A stretch of 64,000 bases of DNA from Pholiota molesta. Its lineage: Eukaryota; Basidiomycota; Agaricomycetes; Agaricales; Strophariaceae. Each line of letters starts with the position of its first letter. The first letter of the stretch is position 1. The DNA lies in assembly GCA_014925825.1 (NCBI GenBank), contig JACGCK010000197.1, positions 19,305 to 83,304 on the forward strand, in the 5' to 3' direction. The notes beneath the pieces are model-generated. The model made no database searches, had not been told where the DNA came from, and saw only the letters and a list, made by a program, of their open reading frames with translations. The position numbers and the translations under genes are program-made. Shown here piece after piece: positions 13,004 to 27,108 of the stretch.

Positions 13004-13762
13004 TCAACAGCCCCCTGCCGAACATCCACTATTCCCCTCTTTCCAAAAACCTACGCCGCCCGCCTGCAGCTTCCGCATAAACGTCTCGTACCACTTCTCG
13101 ATCAGGCTCACCGGCATCATCGTGTTCGGGTTCACCCCGCCCGTGAACCCCGCGATATAGTTGATCAAATGCTTCACGATGCGCTCCGCGAGCACCGCGG
13201 GGTTCCGCAGCGCCTCCGCGCCGCCCTGCTGCAGCTGCAGCTGCTGCTGGAGGACCTGCAGCTGCTCCTGGATCTGCGGGAGCGGCTCCACGGAGAGCCC
13301 GAGGATCGCGGTGACGTTCACGTTCTGCACGGTCGCGGGCGTGGAGTACGCGGCGAACTTGGTGTACGCGGCGGAGGAGGCGTCGTCCGCGTACGTCGAT
13401 TTGACGCGGAAGATGGCGGAGGGCTTGTCGTTGGAGATGCTGCGTGGAGGCGGTGGGAGTCAGTGTCTGCGGAGGGGTCGTGGATAACGGGAGGTATTGA
13501 CGTACACCCCGAGTACTTGGGATCCTTTTCCTGGCCAGAGAAAGTGCACCGCCGCTCCATATCCTTCAGGGAAGAGGACTGTGGAGAGGGGTTAAGATAC
13601 GGGCGCGATGCTGCTGCAGAGGTAGTGCTCACTGTCTCCTAATAGGAATACGCAAATGTGGTTGATCGTGCTCGCGTTTGGGAGCTCGAAGTAGGCGTGG
13701 GTCTCGTCCACCTGGGTCATATTCGTCTGAAGCGGCCGACCCGCTACGCAGCAACCGAACAT
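13004..13762 (-). CDS. Hikeshi / Opi10 family protein
   Basis: Hikeshi carries heat-shocked Hsp70 into the nucleus in animals; the yeast homologue is Opi10. The start at 13760-13762 gives MFGCCVAGRPLQT, which matches the MFGCLVAGR start of the family, followed by FELPNASTINHICVFLLG. The second exon has LFPEGYGAAVHFLWPG and the third SNDKPSAIFRV. The fourth part carries a Gln-rich helix (about 13215-13290) and the C-terminal MPVSLIEKWYETFMRKLQ. Two introns (about 13575-13632 and 13447-13510) have clean GT-AG ends, and the frame stays open throughout, giving about 215 residues. The 12 or so residues after GFWK look like a read-through tail, since relatives usually end near that point. It is convergent with the biotin ligase. 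Confidence 0.87.
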
Positions 13763-14569
13763 GGTGTTAGATCTTGTCGAGGTTGACTAGATGCAGTTGT
13801 TCGTTGGAGATCCAAGATTCCAAGGTGTCCCCTGCCGCCTGTCAGTGGTATGACCGCGATTTGTTTCCGTGCTGTCAGTCGGGGTGCACAATTGATTAGA
13901 TCGCGTGTGTGTATTTGACCACAGATGTGTTGTAACGAAGAAAGAAGATCGGCCGTCATCGTTTCAGTCGTAGAGGGTTCAGGAAAGTCGGAGAAGGTCG
14001 AGAACGTCCCAGAATGGCCATCGCGGACTTGCAACGACTCGGCGATACCCGACCCGTCCATGCATCGCGCCTTTCTCCATCGGCCTCCATCTCATGATAC
14101 TATTGAGCTTAAGCCAAAAGTCCAAGCTGGTATTCAACAGGATACCAGTTGATCACCAACCTAGGTTGGGAAATCAACCAGAACTGTGACTTTATGTTGA
14201 ACGCAACCAATAGTTCATCGTAAATATGAAAAACTGATATTCAACCTATCGAAATTTGTTGAAAATCAATTGAACCTAACTCGGGCCCAGCTTCACAGTG
14301 CGGACTGTATGTCGGCGACCAAGCGGCGACAGCCCTTGGCTGCGTTATGTGTTAGACAATATTCCAGTTGCCAAATTTAATAGGCGACGAGGAAAACTAA
14401 AACTCTTCAAAAGTTAAATTTTGATGGGTAAGTAATTCGGTCATTATTCAACAATGTGTGTAGGCGTAACATGCTTGTAATTAAAGGCATCACAGTACTT
14501 ATCAGAAGACAAGAATTCGATACGTTCGCGATTGGCGCTTGTAGGCATCATTCTAAGTCAGTAGCGGTA
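13763..14569. other. Intergenic, with a 14-bp palindrome
   Basis: No gene is supported here. Around 14140-14280 the sequence is rich in short GTTGA/TCAAC inverted motifs, including the perfect palindrome CCAACCTAGGTTGG at about 14158-14171. That may be the remains of a small inverted-repeat element. Confidence 0.35.
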
Positions 14570-16239
14570 TTAATTCTGATGATAAAGTGCACGCACGTCA
14601 ACTATCACGATGTTGTCTTCGCTGCACATCACTATGTACCAATCGTTTTCATTCTCCAGCCATGCAAAGTTCTCCCAATATGGAAGCTTCGTCACAATCT
14701 CTTTGGAAAAGGGATTCTGCACATGTGTATGACTGGCTAGGTGCTGGACTGATCCTGGCCCTTCGGATTCAACCGAGGTCTGGGAGTCTCTTCGAAGTGC
14801 CAATGTGTTGAAGTCGTAGAGTTGCACCGGGAACCCAGCTTTTCCATGTAGCGCTTTGGCACTGGTCACAATCTGGTCCCGAATACATAGGACCCCACGC
14901 ATGGGAGACTTCGCGTTGCGATGTCGTATAATTCGAGTGCCCTGAGAAATCCACGAGACCGGTGTAGGTTCGGTACCAGACTCTATAAGAGATATCAATA
15001 TTGAGATGGTATGAATGCATGCCGTGTCTGTTGACATTGTTCACTGAGAATTGCATATCAACAACCAAAAGAAGTTCTGGTGTCTTGAAAGAATGGAACT
15101 TTTTGCTTTCTCCGCATACGTCCCGGATCAGCGCGGACTCGAAAGGAAAAAAGAAACGCATCCTCGGCCAGAGGAGGGTATCTGAAAGCTCGTCCACTAT
15201 TGGTTTCGGAGAGTTCTTGGCAGTCTGCTGACTCCTTCGTGAAGTCCACCACAAAAAGAGGGGATTTCCGAGTTCATCGGCAATAGCGAGGGCAATATAT
15301 CGATAAGACAGTAAGGAAAATGAGCACGCTCCTTCGCCAACTATGTTCTATGGAGCGCAGGGCATAATTAGAGCTCAAATGCGGTTGACATAAATCTGAT
15401 GGACCAACCAGTAACAGCCGCCCGGTCTTCCACTCCCATATTCCAACCTGATTGTCACGGCGCAACTCCGGGTAATATAATACCGCAAGAAGCTCTCCAA
15501 ATACTTGTAGACAAAATTAGCCGTAACATTGATTCGACCTTTGTATAGAGGAAGGCTCAAGGTGTCATCTTTTGCAAGTGGATGAGCCTCTCCCGTTGTC
15601 AAGGATCGCAGATGCACGATGTATTGAAGGCCTAAAGCATTGAACATTGGTTCGAAATTGAGAACAAATGGAAAGAGATAACTTACCGGTACCGCCACCA
15701 TTAATCTGAGGTGGTTCGACCAGAACAAGAAGATCCTGGTACGGATCCATGGAGAAATCTTCTATCGTGCACCCAAAATCAGGGCCTAAAGTCCACGTCT
15801 TCTCTCTATCCCCCGGATATCCGAAGGCAATTGATGAAAAGCCAACTCTCCCTTTTGATTTTCATAACTTAGCACCCCCCCAGAGAGTGCCCAGAGCCCA
15901 CCATCATTCATTGGAATTTCACTTCTCTGCTCCAGGTCATATTTTTCCACGCAGACCGATGTTCTCTAAGGCGATTCAAACGGTCCTCTGAGGTGGCCAT
16001 AGGATCGCGCCAGCCATCCTGCTGGCCACTGACAGCGAGTTCTATTATGTATTGCAACGATGCTGTTCCTCCTATGAGGTCCCTAAAATTGGTGGACACC
16101 TGCGATAGGGAGCGGCGTATCAGTGCTCGGCGCTGGCTATCAAGCATGCTAGAGAATAACACACCTGCATGCACATCAAAAGACACTTGAAGTCTAGGTT
16201 TTCCAGTGTTTGGATAACGATCTCATTTGGAACGCGCAT
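14570..16239 (-). CDS. F-box protein (agaricomycete-expanded family)
   Basis: The start at 16237-16239 opens MRVPNEIVIQTLENLDFKCL, an F-box that would bind Skp1 in an SCF ubiquitin ligase. It is followed by ISTLS-like material and a long region of the type seen in the large agaricomycete F-box family: DPYQDLLVLVE (about 15720), YIVHLRSLTTGEAHPLA (about 15600), GIWEWKTGRLLL (about 15430), VVDFTKESADCQEL (about 15230) and a C-terminal segment ending DVRALYHQN, TAA at 14570-14572. Introns are visible at about 16092-16155, 15630-15685 and 15348-15412. The frame slips by one base near 15917, 15830, 15515 and 15080, each compatible with a lost base. The target protein is unknown. Confidence 0.72.
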
Positions 16240-17247
16240 AAGCTCCGGTTGTTTTGATTCCTTCCTATGTATGTAGTCCGAAAAGTTCACTTGGAATAGG
16301 TTGTTGAAATTGAGTCGTATCCTTCGCAATTTATTGAGTGGTCGATCAGCTCGCAGGAGCCGCAAATATCAAAAAATACGGGTGCCCGTCGTCGATAGCC
16401 AGAGTAGAATAACTGAGAAAAGCAGTAGTTAGAAGTGTTTGGCTCTGGTTCAAATTGGAGAACTTGGTTGAAGTTGTAGTATTGTTGTAGTAGTGGCAAG
16501 AGGTGGCAAGTTTGTCAAATCGTGATCAATCTATTGCGGGCGGCGACCTGGCCGCGACAGTGCACTGCGTTGTTTTTTGATTGCCGCCGTTGGCATGATA
16601 TTTACCAAATGGGGAAACTCGGGGGAACGCTCGAATTCCTGAATGCTCGAATTCAACTCGAATTATTGAACCCGTAACAAACCTTGCAGGCAAAATAATT
16701 CCTACAACGCACGCCAACTCGCTAACTGCATTCAACATTTCATGACATATCATACCAGAAATAGAAATCTGCCTGTGAGCAGCTTTTTCTTCGCGAATTC
16801 AATCACATTCCAGGAGGGCAACCAAATTCAAGATGCTCGTCCTAATTCTGCATGAATATTCGAATGCCCACCATGATATCATATTTGCATGTACGCCACA
16901 GTACAACAAAAGTGCAATCTAACTTTAAAATTTACAATAACAACATCATTAAAAACAACGGAACAACCTGGGAACAGAAAAGTACACTAAAAGGAGAAGG
17001 GAAGATGATTGCGACGATGCCTCTAAGAGTCGATGGATGCCTAATTAATGATCGTCTGCTGCTTGAGAGAAAAAGTACAATGCGTGCACACAAATAAAAA
17101 GCGATGGACGGCGTAAGGTATTGTTGATTATAACCATGCATGGAGGTCTGTTGCACTCATTTCATTGGGACGTGGCCAGTGGTCGTCGTTCATTGGTTTG
17201 GAAGTTTGGCCGTTGAGGTTTTTCTGCGCGAAAGGGGCCAATTTGGC
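16240..17247. other. Intergenic, AT-rich, no gene seen
   Basis: This is a kilobase of AT-rich DNA between the F-box start and the dehydratase stop. It has three close copies of CTCGAATT at about 16630-16665. I see no splice-compatible ORF. Confidence 0.45.
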
Positions 17248-18783
<1,536 letters not shown>

Positions 18784-19625
18784 GGTGGTTGGAGATCAAA
18801 GAGGAGCAGCACAGGCGCCGGTGCAGCGTTGGATCTTTATAGGGCAATTGGGTAATAAATACGAGGAGCTGTTCGAACCCTCGCGAGTGATTTATCATTT
18901 ATCATTTATCTCCATTCGGCGCGGCCCTTATATACACAATCTATCTGCGTTACATCACCCGCCCGTTGCCCCCACCGCTGACAAGGACGGCATGCATGGT
19001 GTGTATAGACACTGTATAGACGCGACGACGAATGAATGCTACATACCACACCCGTCCGATGAGGTCCCCAGCCAAATCGCGTCATCTTCTAGGCCGATGA
19101 TGCCCTATTTCGTCGCGTCTGCGTCTTCATCATTTCCAATACTGACATCATAGGCACGCGAGGTAAGAAAGTCAAAATCGCGCAGCGAAGCTTAGAGAAC
19201 AGAGGGATAACGTTAAAGCCCATCCGAGGCCGACACACGGTTACTAATGCATGCAGTGTGATCCTGGGATATATCGTATTATTATCTGCGATGAGGCCAT
19301 TAAGGGGGTACCGAATCCAAGGACGTACGTCCTTGCTTGGAGCCTCTAAATTCATCATGGCACTGAGAAAGAGTGCATATATTCTTGTCATTGGAGATAT
19401 ACGGAATATATCAATTTTCGCATGTAAGTCGTCGTCCGCTGCCGATAATATGTTGCTATCGAGTTCTGATAGTACGTACCCATGCAATTCCGTTGCTGTA
19501 ATTTTAGAATCGCAACAGAGACGTCGGACGATTGGTGGGCTTCAGCATCATTCTGTCAGCTCAGAAGGAAAATGAAGATCATGAAATCATTACTAAAGCT
19601 CAATCTTCCGTATATAATTATCGTA
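18784..19625. other. Spacer between GMD and GDP-fucose synthase
   Basis: This 842-bp spacer contains the dehydratase promoter. A triple TTTATCATT-like run lies at about 18890-18912. No gene is seen. Confidence 0.45.
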
Positions 19626-21355
<1,730 letters not shown>

Positions 21356-22740
21356 ATGGACCGCAGAGCGATCGCAGACCAGGTGTACGGCATCGCGGCG
21401 TTGCCCGGGGACGCCGATCCCCTGGGCCCGCTCGTCAAAGAGGCGCTCGAGGTCATCGACTACTGCTTGGACACCCATGGGTGCGTTCTCCAGCACACCT
21501 TACAGATCCTGAAACGAACATGACGCGATCCCCATACCCTCCCCTTCTGCAGGCCCGGTAACGTATCCCTCAGCTTCAACGGCGGCAAGGACTGTGCGTG
21601 TCCCTGTTTAAGATCGCAAAATCCCCCCACTCACCCTCCTCCCACAGGCACCGTCCTCCTCCACCTCTACGCCGGCGCGCTCGCGCGCCGCCACCCGCCC
21701 TCCGAGCCGGTGCCACCCATCCACGCACTCTACATCCCCGTCCCCTCGCCCTTCCCCACGCTCGAGGCCTTCATCGCCGACGCCGCGCGCCTCTACGCCC
21801 TCGACCTCTTCTCCTGCCCCCCCGACGTGCCGCAGGTCGAGAGCGTCGTCACCCCCGCGCCCCAGATGGGCGACTCCGGTAAGGACTACGTCGCCGCACC
21901 GAAGGCGGTCGGGCAGGCGAAGGGCGGCGAGGGCATGCTGCACGCGCTGCAGACGTACAAGGCGCGCTTCCCGCACATCCGCGCGATCCTGATAGGCACG
22001 CGCCGAACGGACCCGCATGGAGGTGAGTTGCTTCGTTCGGGGATGGGGGCTGCACGATCTCTATTTTCTGACTCGCGCACATCCACTCTCGTGCACTTGC
22101 AAAAAAAGCGAAACTATCCCACCGGAACATGACCGATCCCGGGTGGCCGTGCTTCGAGCGCGTCAACCCGATCATCAACTGGTCCTACACCGATGTGTGG
22201 GCGTTCCTGCGCCGCCTGGGCGTGCCGTACTGCTGCTTGTACGACGAGGGGTGAGATTTCCTTCTTATCTCCTTTACATTGCCTGGTGGTGAATGAAATT
22301 GTGGTATGGATAGGTACACCTCCCTCGGCTCGACGTTCAACACCTTCCCGAACCCCGCGCTCCTCGTCGCGCCATCCCCATCCCCATCAACACCATCCGA
22401 GTCTTCTTCCGACCGTCCACCCGCGACCGACGCCGCACCGCCACCCGAAGATAACCGCATCCCCCTCGTACAACCCACACCGCAAAGTGCGGTAGCGGAC
22501 ACCGTGCACCTGAACGGCATACCCATTAGCACTAGCACCTGCATCAGCGGCGAGAGCCTGATCACCCAACCGCAGCCCGCGCCGCTGAAAGGTACTCCGA
22601 AACTACCGCAGCAGACGAGCGGCGCCGAGTCCCAGCGAACGCCAACGCCCGCGCGGTATCGGCCGGCGTACGAGCTGCAGGACGGGAACCTGGAGCGGAG
22701 CGGGCGCGGGTCGGCGCAGCCTCAGCCCAAACAGCATTAG
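21356..22740 (+). CDS. FAD1: FAD synthetase (FMN adenylyltransferase)
   Basis: Transfers AMP from ATP to FMN to make FAD. The five exons are 21356-21480, 21553-21593, 21648-22022, 22109-22250 and 22314-22740, all with GT-AG ends and one continuous frame (369 residues). The PAPS-reductase/PP-loop signature [15 protein letters not shown] spans exons 2-3. Exon 3 ends with [12 protein letters not shown], and exon 4 holds the nucleotide-binding block [18 protein letters not shown] and [14 protein letters not shown]. Exon 5 contains a long Ser/Pro-rich insertion before the conserved C-terminal [17 protein letters not shown]. The second exon is only 41 bp. The gene is enclosed by GDP-fucose pathway genes but has no known part in that pathway. 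Confidence 0.94.
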
Positions 22741-23007
22741 TAGTTGTCGTCGTTGTGGGGGGGAATGTCATATCTAAGCCAGTGGGCTGTACATCATCTT
22801 GTTAGATTTCTTGGACGGTTCTTCTTTTTCTCTCTTCTTGCTAACTGCATAGCGCGTGATTTTGCTGATTATGCGAGGGCTTTGACATGTATATTAATCC
22901 TACTTTTTATGTACTAAAAGATATTATAGAGGATTGCCACGGATATCTAAATGTTCTGGGTCGTCCAGTTCCAGTGCATCTCTGCAGCATGATCTCATGA
23001 ATTGAGG
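22741..23007. other. 3' flank of FAD1
   Basis: AT-rich flank with no gene seen. It ends where the copy of the transporter 3' region begins. Confidence 0.4.
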
Positions 23008-23328
23008 GCGTGGAGTCCTCTATAAATACTGCGTCTTGTATAATAAGAATTATACAGTACACACAATTGTTGCACAATTGGATTAATCATTTATCTATAT
23101 ATTTTCTGTCAGCCCTAGGTAATGCATCCTAGTCTACACCCAACCCACTGTACCCACATGAATAATTCCACACCAAAAAAGCAAATGAAACAATCAGGTA
23201 TATGAGGCAAATCTGAGGGGACAATGAACCATGGCAGATGCAGCAATATGGGCACCCAAAAAAATTATGTGCACAGTGCCCACTGCCAAAACAGTTACTT
23301 GGGCTTCTCATTGGCTGCATGTCCTCCT
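23008..23328 (-). repeat. Duplicated 3' end of the transporter gene
   Basis: This stretch matches 25452-25740 in the same orientation, with substitutions and small indels. Shared landmarks are the GTGGAGTCCTCTAT start, CTTGTATAA, TTCCACACCAAAAAAGCAAA, GAAACAATCAGGTAT and CAGTTACTTGGGCTTCTC. The last of these is the stop codon and final codons of the transporter CDS read in reverse. So the left copy is a stranded 3' UTR plus about a dozen codons, not a functional gene. Confidence 0.8.
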
Positions 23329-23410
23329 ACTCAGTGTTTTCACTCTATTCTTGCAAAAAATTCTCTTTTTTCTGATTCCTACTAGTATCAATTACTTTCT
23401 ATATTCTCTC

Positions 23411-23536
23411 TAGTTTTCATCGGCCAACCTCTTCTTTCTCTTTAGTATACTTCTTGTGGATCATGACTCCAATACTCTTAGCTTAGTATAAATAGTCCTT
23501 ACAACTTATAGGAGAACCCCAGTCGTTAGACTGACT
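23411..23536 (+). repeat. Foldback repeat, left arm
   Basis: Bases 23411-23520 align without gaps, at about 80% identity, to the reverse complement of 24731-24840. Both arms share CTTTCTCTTTAGTATACTTCTTGTG, here cited by its core TTTAGTATACTTCTTGTG. If the element between them is removed, together with one GACTGACT, the two arms meet at a small palindromic loop. This points to a foldback (hairpin) MITE that was interrupted later. Confidence 0.8.
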
Positions 23537-24722
23537 TAAGGCTGAGCACGGGTGCACCCGCAGGTATACCCGGATCCAACCCGCGGGTATTTTGGCGCCC
23601 GAAAGCCATACCTGGACCCGCGAAGATTTCTTCCCACGGATCACCCGGATCTGCGGGTCAATTACCTGCGGGTCGCAGGTACCTACAGGTATACCCGTCG
23701 TCCGCGGATCCTGACGGGTACTCGCAGGTATACCCGCAGGTACCCTCACTCAACCCTCCCTTTATGCGTCTTTGCGCCGCAGGAGCTGCTTTATGAGCAG
23801 CTCCTTTGTACGCACAGACGGTGCAGGGGCAGGGGGAGGGGTATCCGACCTGTGGGGCTCGCAAAGCGCGCGCCGGACACGGTGCGGGGCCGTGGTCGTT
23901 GTGTGTGTGTGGGCGCCACGGCACGATGTCGCGGGTGACGTGGTACGCGCGGGGTGTACGGGCACCGCGGGGAGATATAGTGGGGGGGAGCCGTGGTTGT
24001 CGTGTCGTGCGCCGCGGGACGACGTGGCGGGCGGTGGTCGTCGTGTGCGAACGCTGCCGTCGTCGTGTGTGGGCGTCGCGGCATGATGTCGTGTGCGGGC
24101 GCCGCGGCACGACGTCGCGAGCGGTGCGGGGCCGCCACGGGACGATGGGGCGGGCGGCGCGGGGCCGTTGCTGTTGTGTGCGAGCGCCGCGGCAGGACGT
24201 CGCGGGCGGGTGACGTGGCACGATGTCGCGGGCGGGCACGTAGCGAGCGGGGGCGGCTGGCCGTAGCACGTCGTCGGCATGCATGGAGGCTGTGGGGAGG
24301 GGTCGTGGTCAGTGGCGAGTGACGGCGGAATGCGTAGGGGGGCGTACCTTGTGGGTCTCCCGCTCCCGGGTCTCCCCTTGCTCTCTCCTCCCCTTCCTTC
24401 GTCGTTGGTGTGCGGGAGTGCGGTGGGCGCGGTGAACATGGTTAGTGACGTGGGCGATGAGCGCTGAGCGCGGGTGGTAAGCGGGGATGAGATGAGAAAT
24501 CCCCCCGTTGAATGTTGCTTGAGTCGATTGAAGCGGAGCTCCAACTTACGGATCGACCCGAAGGTACCCGCAGGTAAACCTGCCGACGCCGAAAGTCATA
24601 CCTGGATCCGCGCTGACCCGTGGTCACGGGTGACCCGGATCCGCGGATCACTGGACCCGCAGGTATTCCCACGGGTATACCTGCGGGTTACCTGTGTGGA
24701 CCCGCACCCGTGCTCAGCCTTA
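23537..24722. mobile_element. Non-autonomous hAT-like DNA transposon
   Basis: The element is 1186 bp long and bounded by perfect 19-bp terminal inverted repeats, TAAGGCTGAGCACGGGTGC. It is flanked by an exact 8-bp duplication GACTGACT at 23529-23536 and 24723-24730. An 8-bp target site and a TIR start fitting YARNG are hallmarks of the hAT superfamily. Subterminal regions carry repeated CCCGCAGGTATACC-type motifs in both orientations, likely transposase sites. The core (about 23890-24240) is very GC-rich and made of degenerate repeats of a CGCGGCACGACGTCGCG-like unit. No transposase ORF is present, so movement would need an enzyme supplied elsewhere. Confidence 0.9.
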
Positions 24723-24730
24723 GACTGACT

Positions 24731-24840
24731 GGTATTCCACTGTAAGTTGTTAGGACTATCTATACTAAGCCAGGAGTATTGAAGTTATGAATCACAAGAA
24801 GTATACTAAAGAGAAAGAAAAAAGGTGAACCAATAAAGAC
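24731..24840 (-). repeat. Foldback repeat, right arm
   Basis: This is the reverse-complement partner of 23411-23520, aligned block for block. The stem would be about 110 bp. The two arms have diverged at roughly one base in five, so the foldback element is older than the hAT insertion, whose terminal repeats are still identical. Confidence 0.8.
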
Positions 24841-25451
24841 TGGAGACTCAGTGGAGAGTCTAGAGAATGCAAGCATATGGAAAGAGATGCATTGGAGATG
24901 CGCCGGACCCCGGTGCGCGTCTAAAGGTCACGTGCTGAGGGTAAGGGTGAAATCCTTACAATACGTCATACTAACGCAGAATGGAAATGAAGCTGTGAGC
25001 ACTGTGAACATCCACGGCCCTCGACATATAGAAAGATATCTGAGCCAGCGGGACCACGCTGAGCCCCCGCTGTATGCCTGCAAGAATAAGGATGGGAAAC
25101 GATGCCAAACGCGCCTCGTGCCATAGCTTGTATGGATGTAGGAAGTATGCTCTCTGCGGAACGATGAGTATATGAGGGAAGGAGGAATGAGGGAAGGAGG
25201 AATGGAACGATGTCGCACCTACCTCGTATTACCTCGTATAAGTACGTGTTTTACGCCTGCTCCATGGAAACGACGTCGATGCACCCTGGACATGACGACC
25301 AACCACTGGCAGTGATGTCATGCGAATTGCTGTGCGCTGGATCAGTGGCGTTGCTACATACGAATGGATGGGCCTTCTTTTTCAGAAAGTATTTCTGTCA
25401 GATGCATATCACTTCTTCCATACTTCGAACGACGAGCACTCCAAGGCTTGG
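24841..25451. other. Unassigned DNA inside the repeat block
   Basis: No gene is supported. A direct repeat GAGGGAAGGAGGAAT occurs twice at about 25174-25203. This stretch has no counterpart on the left side of the block. Confidence 0.4.
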
Positions 25452-25705
25452 GTGTGGAGTCCTCTATCAATCAATACTGCATCTTGTATAACAAGAAATT
25501 ATACACTACACACAATTAAAATAAATCATCTATTCTCTATCAGCCCTAACGCATCCCAGTCTATGCCCAACCCACCGTACCCGCATGAAAATCATTCCAC
25601 ACCAAAAAAGCAAACGAAACAATCAGGTATCGGGGATAACGAACCACGGCGGATCCAACAACACGGGCACCCAAAAAGAAAAAATATGTGCGCGGAGCGA
25701 GACAG
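25452..25705 (-). repeat. Source copy of the duplicated 3' region
   Basis: This is the 3' UTR of the transporter gene, the counterpart of 23008-23328. The similarity runs on into the CDS up to about 25740. It is taken as the source because it is contiguous with an intact gene. Confidence 0.7.
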
Positions 25706-27108
25706 TTACTTGGGCTTCTCGTTGGCCTCGATATCCTCCTTGACGCGCTCGTACGAGCCCCGGCGGGGCGCGACCGCGGCCGCGGCGGGGAGCGACTCCT
25801 GGTGCTTCACCCAGGTGTACAGCACGGACCCGAGGAGGATGATCGCGATCGACGATGCACGGCCGCTGCAGAAGCAAACATAGACAGGGCATCAGATCAC
25901 GATAAGGGAAAGAAAGAAAGAAAGCGAGGAGGGGAGACGCACGTCGTGATGATATCATGGAAGAGCCACATGCCGAGCAGGGACGCGGCGACGCCGCGCA
26001 CGGCGGAGGACACCATGTGCGTGATCGGCGAGGTGACCTTGATGGACAGCAGGCTGGCGATGCTCATGAGGAAGCCGATGATACCCTAGCGCAGCAACAG
26101 TGGCGTCAGAATGAATTACGGACCCACCAGCCCGCCGCGGGCATCACTCACCGTGATCAGCGAGCCCCAGAGGAACGTCGCGAGGGGCGTCATCGCGCCT
26201 TCCAGCTGCACGAGCTCGCCGACGCCCAGGAACAGCTTCGCCACGTCCTTGCCCTCGCCCGCGAGGAGCAGCAGCGGCAGCAGCACGACCGCGCTCAGCA
26301 GGTTCGTGTACCACGACAGCGCGAGCGCGCTGCCGCCGACCACACCCAGACTCTGCTTGATGACGACGGAGTGCACGGCGGTGATCGCGGAGCTGGCGAC
26401 GCCGAAGCCGACGCCGATGAGGGAGAGCGGGGTGCCGTCGAGGAAGACGCCGACGAAGAAGCCGAGGGTGACGAGCGCGCAGCAGAGGAGGATGCGCAGG
26501 GACGGGCGGGCGTGCAGCACGAGGAGGGAGGTGCAGACGGTAAAGGGGAGGATGAGCCCGCGCGCGACCTGGTAGAAGGAGGCGTCGACGTATTTGAGGG
26601 TGTAATTGCTGAAGCTGTGGGCGGGCGTGTCAGCAATTCCGCTGAAGAGAGGAGCGTGTGCATACCTGAGGCCGACGACGTTCAGGCCGACCATGGGGAT
26701 GAGGCCTCTGCATGTTTCGACGTTGAATGTAAGTCGGTCAGGGAGGAGGCGCAGGGCGTCGGAGGCCATGAACAGCAGGGCAGCGATCGCCAGTTGCGCC
26801 CAGAGGAAGAAAAGTGGCGTGGTCGTTGTATTGAGCACCCATTTGTTACTGGCTTTCCTGGTCAGAGCACGCACGGCTGAGTGATTTAGGATACATACGC
26901 CATGACCATCTGCGCAAATGAACGACCATAAGCACCACGAACGGAGAGGCATATAGTGAGCTACTGACCCCGAGTGCTGCTATGAGGTAGAAGACGACGA
27001 CACCCGTCTATGGGATGTCCATGAGCGAGTACAATGTCCGTGGCGACGAAGACGACATACCACGAGGGTCTTCGAGGCCGGTTTTGCGGGTGCATTCTGG
27101 GGCGCCAT
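25706..27108 (-). CDS. Nucleotide-sugar transporter, GDP-fucose-transporter-like
   Basis: A drug/metabolite-transporter superfamily membrane protein of 351 residues. Exons on the minus strand are 27061-27108, 26969-27007, 26899-26909 (11 bp), 26666-26857, 26152-26614, 25943-26085 and 25865-25706; all joins keep frame. About ten hydrophobic spans are readable. SFSNYTLKYVDASFYQVARG and SPITHMVSSAVRG plus LLGSVLYTWVK correspond by eye to FNN-LKYV, SPLTHNVSG and SAYTWV in the SLC35C1 GDP-fucose transporters. The GALNK motif of Vrg4-type GDP-mannose carriers is absent. It lies in the same region and strand as GMD and GDP-fucose synthase, which supports a role in moving GDP-fucose into the Golgi. 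The substrate is still inferred. Confidence 0.85.

Noticed and set aside
13744..14061. Minus-strand ORF overlapping the Hikeshi start
   Set aside because: It reads in another frame through the 5' region; the Hikeshi start codon and motifs are clear.
23658..24544. Long minus-strand ORFs of 200-260 codons in the hAT-like element
   Set aside because: They follow the GC-rich repeat core, read as Arg/Pro/Ala/Thr repeats and lack any transposase motif.
26116..26952. Single 278-codon exon for the transporter
   Set aside because: Its N-terminus reads through introns; the spliced model gives a continuous membrane protein with a proper start.
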